Positions 1 through 12,309 of a DNA stretch of 64,000 nt are shown one piece after another (within the stretch, counting starts at the first letter, position 1; every line of letters begins with the position of its first letter). The notes beneath the pieces are model-generated. The model had not been told where the DNA came from. It ran no database searches and was given only the letters and a program-made list of their open reading frames with translations. Position numbers and translations under genes: made by a program. This stretch comes from Triparma columacea. Lineage: Eukaryota; Sar; Bolidophyceae; Parmales; Triparmaceae. The DNA lies in assembly GCA_030267965.1 (NCBI GenBank), contig BRYA01000307.1, positions 2,929-66,928 on the forward strand. The letters run 5' to 3'.

Positions 1-1022
1 TCCAGAGAGCTTTTAGATTTAGCGACTGCGAAGGGGACAACATTGTTGCAAAAGTGAGAACAAATTACAAAGTTTCAACGCGCCCTCCCGCGACTCTCCT
101 GCGACTCCTCCCGGGACTCCTCCCGCGACTCCTCCCGCGACTCCTCCCGCGACTCTCCCGCTCTCCCCTAGAGTATTAAAATGTATTTTTCTTATCCTGC
201 GCTCAACGCACAACTCACCTCGTCCGGCGTCCTTGTGAGACATTTCAGTTGCTGCAGCGGAAACGACAAAGAGGTGAAAATGAGCAAAAGTGGCAAACTT
301 TATCTTGTCCTCCCACACATCTCCCACCCTCTCCTCAAGTATAAAGATATTCTCTATCTCCTCGAGCACTCGACGCTCACTCACCTCGTCTGGCTTCCCC
401 ATGATCATTTTCAGATTCTGTGGGTGTGGAGATGTTGATGTTTCTGAGCTTTTTGGAATCATTTCAACAGACTTCCCAATGACCTCTCTTTTTTCACTCC
501 TTCCCATATCACCCTCTACGCGAACTTACCTCGTCCAACATCTCCATGAGGCCTATCAATATCAGCAGTTGCCCCAAGGTTGACAGCATAGTCATTTGCA
601 GACTTGACGACATCAGCGGCAGCCTCGGCAGCAATGGCACGGTGTTTCACCGCCTCGACGACAACGACATCGTCGATAGCATGTCCGACAACAGCAGACT
701 GATCCGCGGCGGAATCAGCGGTTGCCGCAAGGAGGACAGCAAGGTCAGTTGCAGCACTAACAATGTCAGCAGGTGTGCCAACGTGCGCAGTGCGCTTGAT
801 GGCAACAACAAGGTTGTTGGCTGACGATGCTGTAGATGCAAGATCAGCAGTATGTTGAGCTCTCGTTGCCCTTAAGTTGGCCTTCAATCCAGCTATCTCC
901 CTGTCCCTCTGCTTCAGGAGAATGGTTAGATCCATCTCACTGTCGGTCATCAGCCTGCGAAAGCGTGAGGGGCAAACACGATGAAGATGTTGAGTGAGCC
1001 GAGATGAATACAATTTGCGCAT
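1..1022 (-). CDS. Hypothetical protein with duplicated mini-exons (partial, 3' end outside window)
   Basis: No family recognised. The first clear exon runs 950-530 from an ATG that starts MTDSEMDL. The frame is also open back to an ATG at 1022, which would add a basic targeting-like leader, and a third ATG lies at 1093. The start is therefore uncertain, and a CAG acceptor just before 950 allows an upstream exon. The encoded segment is Ala-rich and probably helical. Next come two 33-nt exons (417-385 and 251-219), then an exon entering at 25 and leaving the window. All donors follow GACGAG and all junctions are phase 1, so each small exon adds or removes 11 residues without changing frame. The 11-residue units resemble each other and the end of the first exon, with the pattern x-x-x-x-x-H-[GK]-[DE]-[AV]-x-R. 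This suggests an array grown by exon duplication. Function unknown. Confidence 0.55.
84..159. repeat. 12-bp minisatellite inside an intron
   Basis: About six imperfect copies of CGACTCCTCCCG lie in the intron between the 219 donor and the acceptor at 26 of the first gene. The repeat is G-rich on the transcribed strand. It is outside any exon I can support. Confidence 0.8.
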
Positions 1023-1431
1023 GTACGTCGCCGCTGCTGCCCGCAATATTCTTTTAATTTCTCAGGGGTCCCAATCGAAGGAAGTTGGGCCATGCTGTTG
1101 TGTCCTTCCTCCCTCCCCTCGGCCCCCGTCTCCTCCCTCCCCAACAATCCGTCCTCCGCCTTCGCCTTCTATACAAAAACTCACCTTGTATCGTCCCTAT
1201 CCACTCCACTTCTTCACAAAGTCCTTGTTCCTAATGACCGTCTCGGGATGCACTTGCCCTGCTCTAAAGCTCTCGCAGTCACACAGGCGTCAAAATGCGT
1301 TGAGGTGTGTAGTAATAGTAAAGGATAGTGTAGCAGTGTAAAAAAAATGTAATTATAACTCGATAAGCGCACAATAAGCCAAGAAAAATAGCCCCTCTGA
1401 GCCCCTGAGAAAAAATAATGCTTTTTTCATT
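1023..1431. other. Intergenic or leader region
   Basis: This 409-bp stretch separates the two first minus-strand genes. It holds an alternative ATG at 1093 with an open frame that does not splice cleanly to the next exon, and pyrimidine runs on the plus strand. I see no further gene. Confidence 0.5.
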
Positions 1432-2285
1432 TCACACAAAGTCTTCTTCTTTATACAGGTCAAGGTCGAGGCCAACTTTGTAGAACGAAGTCACTGAAAA
1501 CTAGGAGGAGCAGCAAGCCGAAGAGCGAAGCGAGTAGTTAGAATACTGTTGATGTGACAGTGAACAGAAGTGTCGAAGTCTCACCTCGCTTATTTCTTCC
1601 TTGAGCTGCGTGTGAGCGATTGTTATCTCGCCTGTCAGGGTTTTGGACGCCGCCTTTGTCACCTCCTGCAACATCGCAAAGTCCTTGTAATAACTTGCCA
1701 ACTGCGATGAATTAGAATTTGCATGAACATGAACAGCGATACTACCGTCGGCAGCGAACTATCGTCGTCACCTAACTATCGTCGTCACCTAACTATCGTC
1801 GTCGCCTCACTCACCTCCTTATCCCCTCTGCCCAACCTATCGTTGTTCTTCCTTCCTAGTGCCTCGTCCACCGCGGCCTCTATCCTCTCCTTGTCGACGT
1901 ACTCAAGCAGCTCCGAGTACTTGAGCTCCAATATCGTGTTCTCTCTATCTGCGTCCCTCGTATGATAGTCCGCCACTTCAGGATCCAGAATTATTAACCC
2001 TCTTTGAACATTCAACTCGGTAGCTAAGGCTCTTGTTATCGCTGATATCCCCCGCTCGGCGAGAGGGTCGCCTTGAGTGATTAGAAGCACTGGTTTCGTA
2101 CCGTCTATGCGTGCGTCTAGTCGAGGTTTAAGAGCTGAGGCCAACCTTGACACAACTCCGGAAGGATCCCGTGGATCGTAGGCTCCCATTCCTTCTATTA
2201 TCAGTGGATGAATGCCTTTGAAGGCTGTCATGGCAGCTGATCCTGTGAGGATGGCAGCGGCTGCGGGACCTGTAGGCGAGATCAT
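1432..2285 (-). CDS. Hypothetical protein, 218 aa, three exons
   Basis: Exons 2285-1815, 1701-1585 and 1500-1432, all phase 0, encode 218 residues. The start is the only ATG at the head of the long first frame. The N-terminal part has small, hydrophobic segments (for example KPVLLITQGDPLAERG). The middle is charged and likely helical (ENTILELKYSELLEYVDKER). The last exon was chosen because acceptor CTCCTAG leads into a protein-like end, FYKVGLDLDLYKEEDFV. A competing acceptor at about 1547 would give a Ser/Cys-rich tail that looks like intron sequence. I do not recognise the family and see no signal peptide or catalytic motif. It lies 282 bp downstream of the channel gene's stop on the same strand. 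Confidence 0.6.
1757..1807. repeat. 17-bp tandem repeat in intron
   Basis: Three head-to-tail copies of AACTATCGTCGTCACCT, the last with one change. They lie in the first intron of the 218-aa gene just downstream of its donor. Confidence 0.85.
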
Positions 2286-2567
2286 GGAAGATGAAGGGTG
2301 GATGATATTTAGGTGTGGCGGATGGGGGGGGTTGAATGTGGGGATAGAATGTGTGTGACTAATCGAGCCGAGATGGGGGTGTGTGATTCTGGTGGATGAA
2401 GAAGGAAACGGGGAAATTTGTTGTGATATTTGGAGAAAATAGGCGTATAGTTACTCCGAAAAGGCGTTAAAAAGATGAATTAGTGGTTTGAAGTTTGGAA
2501 TTGGAATCAGAATTAGATTTGGAAAAAAGAAGGAAGAGAGTGAGAAAAATAAAATAAATTTTCGTGT

Positions 2568-5500
2568 CTACTTCTTCAACGCTTTAAATAGCTCCTCGTC
2601 GCCTTCACTTCTTTTGAGAAGCCTTCTCTGCTTGCTCTCCTCCAGGATCTTGGCCTTGTGCTGATAGGTTGCGTAGACGTCCTTTGTCATCCTGGCTGTT
2701 CTGATGGTGATGGTTCCCAAGGATCTAAACATGGTGATTAGCTTGATGCTATCTTCTTTCATTGACTTCCTGAGCTCGTGACTCTTGATCGCAATCAAAA
2801 ACGCCCCCTTCAGCTCGTCGGTTTTTTCTGTCTCACTTTGCGTCATTTGGTTCTCACTCTCGTCTTCATCCCACCAAGGCGCCTCCACACTGCTGTCTTC
2901 GTTCTGAACCGTCAAACGTTTTAGTTTCTCCAGCTGTTTTAACAGATGAAAGGTGCTGATGTACATGCGCTTGCTGACTTCCATGCATCTCCACGCCCTT
3001 CCTAGCCTCCCCCTGCTCGCATTGACATAATCATGAGATTTCAGGTACTTGCCTACGCTCTCCTGGAGTTGCACCTCCAGGCTCTGCTTTGTATTTTTCA
3101 TGAGGGAGACGACCCTCTTGGCAAGGGACCCCAAAACCTCGCCGTCGGTCTCCGCTCCGCGGGCCTCGCTTGCTTCCAGCTTCTTCAAGCATGCCACTAG
3201 ACCGCTTCTGTCATCTGGATTGACGGAAATTTTCATTCCCGCATTGCTCGACAAGTGCGTGTCAATGTAACTCTGAGTCAGTGAAATCAACCTTCTCGGA
3301 CCATGGCCACCTTCAACTGCGTTGCGCACGCTGACGTAAGCGTTGAGTTCGTTGATCTTCTGGTTTTCTCTCATGAAGTGAAAGATGGATGTCGTAAAAA
3401 AATCGCAGAGCTCGTCAAGGGATGGACGCCTGCTCCTGAAGATCACCTTCTTGCTCATAACTCTCTTGCTCTTGCTAAAGGCGTGCATGAGGAAGTCAAG
3501 TCCACTTCGTAGCTTCGGAACAGCTTCGTTGATCGAAGCAATCGTCTCCTTGAACACTTGAACGATCTCGCTGTTCTTGAGATCAAGGAGAGTGTCTTTC
3601 TCCAGAGTCAATGCCTTGTCTACTATTCTCTTCCGCTCGTCCTCTTTCAGAAGCCGCATCTTCTCATCGAGGATTGGGTCTCCGTGAACCACGCCTCCGT
3701 GCTTCTTTAGTATAATCGATAACCAGTCGAAACCCTCCCTTATGGAATCGTCCAAGGGAGTGTTGCCCAGACGGTCGATGGGATTGATGTCGACTAAGCC
3801 CTTGCATGCCTTCAGCAAGAAGTCGACGACAGCCAGCTGGTTGCAGGAGCAAGCAAGGTGGAGTGCCGTTCGAGCGTCGTAGTCGCCCACGTTCAAATCA
3901 ACGCCGTTGACGAAGAAGGTTCGTAGCTTGTCAATGTCTCCCTCGCTAGCCGCTTGACACATCATGCCAGCGACGTCCATGTCATCCGGGAGCTTCCCAC
4001 CGTGCTGCCTCAAGAACCCGGCGACATCGACGTGGTTGTGGCGGATGGCGTCGGCGAGCGGGGTTCCACCCCAGCGATCTTCAGCATTAAGATTTGCCCA
4101 CATGGAGTTGAGGTACTTGACAATGTCCAGGTGGCCGTTTGAAGCGGCGAGGTGAAGCGCTGTTCTGTCGTCGTAGTCGCCTTCGTTGGGGTTGTACCCG
4201 TTCGCGACGAGCCGCTTTAGCTGGTCGAGGTCCTGATCGGCTGCAGCTGCGCAAAGTTCCCCGGCCTTGTCCGTGGATTCTGGCATTCTCGCTCCTTTAT
4301 TTCTAAGATAATTGGAGACCTTGTCGTGCTTGTGTCGCACAGCATCGCTAAGGGGGGTCCCCCCGAACCTGTCCACAGGGCTTAAATACTCGGCATCCAT
4401 GTGATCGCAGAGGAACTCAACGCACGATAGACGGCCCTCGCTCGCCGCCAAGTGCAGCGGTGTCCTGTTGTCGTAGTCGCCCTCGGTGGTCAGGCGGTCG
4501 TCCCCAAGCAGCTTCACTAGGCCCTCGTAGTTTCCTTTGTGGCACAGACTGCAAAGCTGAATGATTCGCTCCATCTCTTTCTTTTTCTGCGCAATCGTTA
4601 TGCCATCCATATGGCTGTCACCTATGCCACTACCTCCGATGGTGACAAAGCTGGCTGCAGAGTACTTTCCGTCGGAGTTGAAGCTTCCACTGGATTGTGC
4701 TGTCTCTGCCAACGACCCAAGACTAGTTGCAGAGTGCCCAGAGTACCCGCTCAACTGGCTTGAGGCTTTACTGGCCTTGCTCACGACGGACTTGCCATCG
4801 TCGACCTGTTCTTCTCCCATTGTGAGAATGTTCTTGTTAATAATGTCCTCGTCCTGGGGGTAAAGTTTGGTCAAGTTGACGTATTCTTCGCGGCTCAAGG
4901 TGAAAAGGCGAGCCACGCCGTTCGAAAGCGTCTCGCAGCTAGTCTGGTGCCGAATACCAAAGAAGAACTCAACCTCCCCTGCGACCGCCCCCGGCTCGAG
5001 AATTGCAACGGGTACCATCTCTTGGACTTCAGCGTCAAAAGCTAAAATGCGAAGCTCCCCGAACGAGAGGATGTAGAGGCATCGGCAGTAGTCGTTCGCC
5101 TCAAAGATAAAATTAGAGGGTGCAAACGTCTCTTCTTGCAAAAGGGTTGAGAGAGAGTCGAGGAAGTTGTGGTTGCAGTCCTTGAGCGCTGCTACGCCAT
5201 TCAAAAGCCCGCGGGAGATGTAGTGGGCGACCTCAACTTGGAGTGTGTGGCTGAGACTCCTGTAGACTTGCGTTTCCTGCTCCTGTGATATGCCCGTGGC
5301 TTTTTGGTGAGCTTTGAACTCGAAAGTCTCACGAATGTCATTCTCCAGCTTCTTCGGAAGATTGTACTTGTCGAGGAACCTCTGGATACTCGCGACCTCG
5401 CTCTTGTTCTGAACTAGCGTCTCGTCCCTCTTCATGAACATGGTAGACATTGCGCCGAGGAAATAAGCGTAAAGGGAAAGATTCAAAAACATTACCACTA

Positions 5501-8500
5501 TCATCATGGCACGCTCGCGAAAGTTGGAAGGCATCAGATCTCCATGACCCATGGCGGAGAGGGTTGCAAAGCACCAGTAGAAGCTCAGCGCCCACTCGTC
5601 AAACTTGTACGCCATCTCAATTTCAGTACGATTGGCTCTATACATGCTCCCCCAACCTTCGTACGCCGGATCCATGCGAATATTGTGCAAGTACGTGGAG
5701 CTGCCTTCTGGGGTAGAGGCAATGCTCACGTAGTACCAGAGGCAAGCCAGAATGTGCAACACCACCAGGAGATAAAAGGTGTGACTGGCGAATTCGCTTA
5801 GGGCGTCCTGCTTTGTCTTGGAGTTATTGCGTATCACGGTCCAGACATCCTTGATCCTAAAGAGGCGAAGAATTTTTACCCACGCGATCGAACTTTTCGA
5901 GGCACCAGTTGCCTCGAGGAGGATGTCAAAGGGTGCAGCAGCAACCAGGTCGAAGATAAAGTCATTCTTTAGGTAGTGCTTCACTATCTTGGAGCGCTTA
6001 AAGACGTAAACGCTGCGTTTATTCAGGTAGGCCGTGACGAACTTGAGGCACACGTCCAGCCACAAGAAAACATCCAAGGCGTGGAAGATTCGATTCCAGG
6101 CTAGAGTGCCTACAAAGTTTAACGTGATAACTACGTCTTTGTCGCTGGTAGAGAGGAAAGCTATCGTGTGCGGAACGAGCCAAATGTATGCTATGCTCAC
6201 CATCACCATCACGCCCTTCCAGTAGACTTCGATGAAGTTCGATCTTGGATGAAAAATGTACCAGGGGGTGCCGTCAGGAATGGCAAAGTTTTCGAGTCGG
6301 CGTTCCACCTCGCGCCGCGAGAGGTGCGTCATCCTCGTTTCAAGCATCGTTCGGAGGGTGATCGAGAAGTCGTCGAAGGTGATTTCGCCGTTTCCTTGCC
6401 TGTCGAAGCGATGGAAGAGTTTGAGTCGGTAGCGCGCGGGGATGTCCACGTCGAACACCTGTTTAATGAGAACCTCGAACTCTTCCTTGTCAATGGTGCC
6501 GTTGCCATCGTCGTCGAACGATTTGAATGCCTCCTCGTACTGCTTTGCGTAGGTTCCGTGAATCTGCAACTTGTCGAGGATTTTCTGATCAATCGACCGC
6601 ATCGAAAACATCAAATCTGTCGGGAGGAAGGAGATCATCTTCCAGAAGATACTCGAGAAGGACTTTTTGAGCTTGAATTTAAGAGAGGAAGAATCTACGC
6701 TGTCGTTCGACAACATCGACTGGATTTCCGCATGACTGACCTTGCCGCCATTTTTATGACCCTTCTTGTCAATTTTGGTACTTTCTCCGACAGTGATAGC
6801 GTCGCCGCCCTTCTCGCTGTTTTCTGAGCGATTTGAGAGCCCGCCTCCACTCCAGTCGCTGCTCATATTGTCAAGACTGCTGTCCCCGTCTTCTGATTCT
6901 GCGCCAGCTACGTTCTCTGCGTCAAAGACCCCAACGAGCTTGGCCATCAAAACTGGGAACTCGTGTCTCCAAACGTGCTTCTTGTTCGCAAAGAAAGACT
7001 TGCGAATTTCATCGTTTGTCAGGCCTTGCTCAAACCCAAACACATTCTTCATGGAAATGAGCTGATTGACGGCAAGCTTCCCATCAGAGTCAGTGTCGAG
7101 CAGGTTGAAAGCTGCGTTGATGACACGAAAACCGTGGGCGATCTTGCTGACATGGCTGTTTTGGAATGCCGAGTGCCCAAGGAATAAATTGACGAGGGTG
7201 TTGCTTCTCAACAGATCAGGGCATTTGGCCTTCAACTCTGGCGCATGAGAAGCCTTAGTCGATGCCTTTCCGAAGCTGTCATCCAAGGTTGCGAGTATGG
7301 ACGGATTGGTCGAGAAGACTCCATCGTCGCTGGACTTTGCTTCCATCATGATGTGCTCAACAGTCTCCCGGTTGTTGCTCAGCTCGTAGCTGTCGAGGAG
7401 CTTTTGCAGTTGTCGGGCGTCAATCTCAATGTCAGCTTCTCTCATATTCCCCTGTCCAGAGACGTGCACGACATCTTGAATGAAGGCATCGAGACTGGTT
7501 TCAATCTGGGGGAATTGGAGGATCACCTGGTGGAAGGAGTTGAAGTGAAGCTTGGGCACCGAGGAGGCTTCGCTGTTCCCCGAAATGAAGCGGTCCATGG
7601 CAAAGTTGGCGTTGGCCCTCTTGTCTTGCGGGCCAGCGGCGAAACCACGTGTTGTTGGCTCGTGAACGTCCAAGAGAGTGAAGTAGCGGTCCACGGCAAC
7701 CTCGTCGTACTTCGTCAGGGAGACGATGCGAGTGTCATGCAATGTAGGCGAGTGTAAACCGACGGCACTCAAACCCTCGAGGATCTGATTGAAGTTATTC
7801 AAGGCTCTTTGCAATTTGTTCGATGCAGAGGCAGCTTCGACGACAATCTGCTTTGCGAGCTCCACCAACTGCTTGTTTCTCTTGTGGCGGTCGTTCTGAA
7901 AATCGACAGCCGAAGCGATTACTTTTCTGATCTCGCTTAGGTCAACCATTTCGATGTTCAAAAGGTCGTCTTCGCATATGGGAGTCGAAGGGTTGCCCCC
8001 CGCCGATATTAGGAGTTTCGCGACGTCAAAGTGCTTTCCGGCGATTGCGTCATCGATGGCGCACCTTGACCACCTATCCTTGAAGTTGACTTCGGCCTTG
8101 CAGTTGAGGAGGAAGTCGACGGAAACCAGCTGACCCTCTGCAGCAGCCAAATGCAAGGCCGTTCGGTTGTCGTAATCAGCGTCGTTCACATCTGCCCCGT
8201 GGCGCTGGAGGAGCTTTAGGCGAATAATTTCTCCCTTCGACGCAGCGTCACAAAGGGCTCCTGATGCATAAGCGAGATTCATGTGTCCTCCAGCCTCGGA
8301 AAGAAGCATTGATATAAGCTCGTGACCGTGAGAAACGGCGTCGTCGAGTGGGGTGTTCTTCCAGCGGTCCTGTACGTTAACGTCGGCCTTCTGGTTTGGA
8401 TTTGAAATGAGCATCTCGACAACTTTCATGTTTCCTTCGGAGGCAGCGAGATGGAGGGCGGTGCGACCGTCGTAGTCTGCCGAGTTGGGCGAGATGCCAT

Positions 8501-11500
8501 GGGAGACCATCCTATTAAGCTGGTCGACATCTGCCGCGGCGGCGGCTGCGCAGAGCATGCCAGCGGGATCGTCGTAGTGCAGTTCTGCGCCGTGCTCGGC
8601 CAAAAGCTCGGCGACTGACTCGTGACTCGACACTATGGCATCGTGGAGAGGCTCGTGTCCCCAGCGGTCTGTCACCTGAACATCGGCTCCCTCTTGGAGC
8701 AGAACTTGGACGACTCTTATGTTTCCCTCGGCGGCTGCCAAGTGGAGAGTCGTTCGGGAGTCGTAGTCGCCGCTGTTCACATCCAGCCCCTGGGCCAGCA
8801 TTTTCTTGACCTCGTCCACCTCTCCTTGGGAGGCAAAGTCTATCATAAGACCGAGTGCCTCCTCATTCCTTTTGACAAGAGCCGAACGGATATCCTCCTT
8901 GATCTGCTTGAAGAGCTCGTCGTCGTCTGTGACGACGCTCATCATGCCCGCCATCCCGTCGTTCTTCTTCTCAATCTCATGTCCAACCTGGTCGAGGCCA
9001 AAGATCGACAGGACGGTCGCTATAATTGCTCCATGTGATTCGGGGTAAGAGTTAATGCAGGCCTCGTAGTCACTCTTGGAAAGGGAGAGGAGGGAAACGT
9101 CCGAATCGCCTGAGGCCTTGACTTGGAAATGCTGCGGCATGTTCATGAAGAAGGCAATCTCCCCGATTTGGCTTCCAAAGTGCGACTCGCTCGTCACCGT
9201 CTTTACGAGCTGGTTGCATTCCACGTCCGAGTACACTAGAACCGTCCCATGTGTGATGAAACACAGCTCCCTGCTCATGTCTTCGATTTTGAAGAGAGTC
9301 TCATTTGGCATGCGGTACTGCGACGAGCGAAAAGAGCGTTAGTTGTCGGGGATGGTTCTTCTCGTTTATGCTGAATTCCATTCTCACCTTCCTTCGGAGC
9401 TTCGTCATGAGGGTGTTGGTGAACTGGGGACTGAGCCCCTTGAAGATGACACACTTGTTGATAAAAGTCGTGTACTGGCTCGAACAGAATTCAGTAAGGA
9501 TATTCACCGGCATCTCGTTGATAATCTGGTCGTCGTTTTCCGAGTCCTTTTTAATTTGTTGGAAGTCGAAATACTTTTTGAGCCGGGCACGCAAGTCTGG
9601 GGGGAGGTTGCGCGTCTGTCCGTAAAGCTCAAGTGTATGAAGGATCCTTTTGTTGTTCTCCTGCGACGGGCGAAGCGGGTGCGTCAAGAAACGGAGTAAG
9701 TAGGAGCAAAGCGCCATGTCACTCTCCTTTACTAGTCAACTTCTAAAAAGTTTCTCACCTCCTTCTCGTCCTTCTTGAAGATGAAGTTGAAGCCCAGGGC
9801 AAGAATGTACGAGTAGAAAATGACCTGGAATAAGAGGAGCGCGCAAGACCAGGTCATCTCAGCGGCGTTATGGGGGACGACGTCCGAGTACCCGAGGTTG
9901 GTCAGTGAATTCCAACCCCAGAAAAACGTGAGATCGTAAGCTTTGCCTATGTTGTCGATGTTGTATAGCTTCAGCATGTCGTACTCTTCGTTGCATTGCC
10001 CTACAAAGGCGAGAGTGAGAAACGGGGTTAGTTGCAGGCTCCTCACAGAGTCAGTAATACTTATAGTTGCTTACCGTCTTCGTAGGGGGCAATCGTGCCG
10101 TTGTCCGAAATTAAAGCGACATAATCCGCGTCGACTTCGAGGAAGTACGGAAGATATTGGCCCAGCCAGGTGTCGCAGTTGAAGTTGAAAATACTGGCAA
10201 TCCACCACCAGACGCACCCCATGGCATGTGACGACATGACCATGAAGAAAAGGAACTTGGTGAGGGCGATTGACTGCACGTCCTGGTAGACATCCGTTTC
10301 GGCGCGACGGAAAATCTGGAATACTTCCAGAGTGAAGGGAATTTGAAGCAGTGCAAGGTAGCGCGCGACCTCTATACTAGGGTTATGGCTCGGCGAGGGG
10401 GCGACCAAAAAGGATCCCTTGGCGATATGGAAGGGAGCAACGGCAATAAAGTCGACCCAGAAGGTCTTCTTGGGCTGAGTGTGCGTGCGTGGCGGTGGTG
10501 ACGGTGGGGGTTGAGGAAGAGGGAGGGGGGAGGGTTAGGGTTTCGATGAAGCAGGAGAGGGAGGTGAGGGGAAGGTGAGGAATGTGTGGAAGTCGACCTC
10601 GAATAAACGCTTTCCACCGTTACTCCTCCAACTTTGCCGCGGGCTCCTCACCTTTGGGTTGAAAATGTTCCAATAACCGAGCGTAGACATGTCAAAGTAA
10701 TTTTGTGTGATGCTCTTGGGATCAACAATAATTGTCGAACCAAGGTGGTAGGGCGTGAAGAGAGTCGCAAAGATATCGAACATGATGATTATGTCGACAA
10801 AATCGAGGATTGGGTATAGGGGCTCCAAGTAGGTGTAGAAGGCAATGTACACGAACATGCGAAAGAACGTCACGAGCATCACGAAGGAACGTATGAAGAT
10901 CCACATTCTGGAGTTGCGAGGCGAGGGAGAAAGAGGGGGGGGATGGTTAGGGGGGCGGGGTGGCTGGAGGGCAGGGGGCAGGGCCGGGGGAGATCAGGAA
11001 AATTTGAGGAGACCGTTGTCCATCTCACCTGTAAAGAGAAGAGTCTTCTCCTAGAATATGGCGTCGGTAGAGTAACTTGGTCAAACTTGGCCTTGAATTG
11101 GTGTCTTCAGAGACTTGGTCACCGCTCAACTTCTTCTTGCTAGTGATAGGGAGGTTATGGAACTTGACGTGGCGCTTAGGAACGACGTCACTTTCCCCCT
11201 CCTTCGCAGACGATTGTGACTGACCTTCGAAGATTCGAGCCTGCACACCTCGACGAATCTGGTCGTCAGAAAGGAAACGGGATTGCTTCAGGAGGCTACC
11301 AGTAACGTCAAGAGATTTTGTAACAGTCTTGTTGATGAGAAAGGAGGCAGCAGACTGTGGGGAAAGGAACGACGAGTTAGTGCAGGGTTGCCACTTCTTT
11401 ATTTCTCAACAACAACAACGCCTCTCACCTTGAACGCCATAGATGCCCGACGCGCACTCTTGGGGGTGATCTCGGAGAAGCTGGTCTTGCGATCGCGTCG

Positions 11501-12309
11501 AGCGCCGTCATCTATCGTTGTCGGTTCCCCTGCTTGCGCGTGTTGATGGTTGGCTGACTGGGTCTCCGGTATAATGGGAGTAAGGTTCATGGTAATGCTG
11601 CAATTAGCGAAGCGAAGCGCGGAGAGGCGCGGTGGAGGAGCAAGAGCGTTAGTCGTGTAGTGGACGCATCACGTCAATGCGTTTTTTTTTTATCGTTTTG
11701 TTCCTCCTCGCTAGTGGTCTCTCTTTAGCTTCTCCTCCATCCTCACCTCCGCTTGCGACTTCTGCTTTCGGGGTTGACCATTTCAAGAACGGGAACGACC
11801 TATCGGAGGGTGAGGGGGGGGGGAGGGAGTTGTGGCTCAGCAGGAGGTACGGCGACAACGGGCCAATTACAGCTGCAGCAGTATGCACTCGTACTAACCT
11901 TGTTCAAGTTCCCAATACCAGCATGGTGTGAGTTGTTGTTGGAATGTTGCGAGTGGCTTGAAGCATCTAAAACGTAATCCTCGTTGGCAATTATTCTCTG
12001 CTGGTAGAGGGGAGTAGTAGAGTTGCTTTCGATCGAAGTGACTCTAATTACCCTGTCGGTGTAACCTGTGTCTGTTCTTGTCGATGTTGACAAGTCTAGA
12101 TCGGTATTATGCGTCTCTCTCCTTTGTGCCATTCGCTGGTGCTCAGGCTGAGGGTGATGCTGAGGGGGCGGTTGGGTCTCGTCATCGTACACGTGGAACT
12201 GCGGTTGCTGGGGAGGGAAACCAGACTGCATCTGATGACCTGCCAAAGTGTCCTCAAACCCAGTCAGGGAACTATCGGGGCTACTGGCCCTACGCTGACC
12301 TTCTGACAT
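2568..12309 (-). CDS. Giant tandem 12-TM cyclic-nucleotide/voltage-type K+ channel with EF hands and two ankyrin blocks
   Basis: Nine exons (12309-11899, 11799-11747, 11597-11429, 11354-11029, 10907-10652, 10474-10075, 10000-9759, 9660-9388, 9317-2568) join in phase to 2,959 codons. Order seen: a Gln/His-rich N-terminus; a first six-helix channel (about 320-615) with pore signature TNLGYSD at 572-578; C-linker and a CNBD-like fold (about 713-815); ankyrin repeats (about 860-1165) with DYDxRTALHLAA signatures; a single EF-hand-like loop near 1449 and an EF pair near 1646 and 1682 (DDDGNGTIDKEEF); a second six-helix channel (about 1740-2010) with filter LSAMGHGD; a second CNBD (about 2106-2200); a second ankyrin block (about 2296-2590); and a helical tail. 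Each half resembles plant AKT/SKOR or CNG-type subunits, so two polypeptides could form one pore assembly. The first CNBD lacks the phosphate-binding Arg and the first S4 is charge-poor, so the halves have probably diverged. The first intron uses a GTTAGT donor. Ion selectivity cannot be read from the sequence. Confidence 0.92.

Noticed and set aside
84..159. Possible CRISPR-like repeat array
   Set aside because: Head-to-tail 12-mers without spacers in a eukaryotic intron: an ordinary minisatellite.
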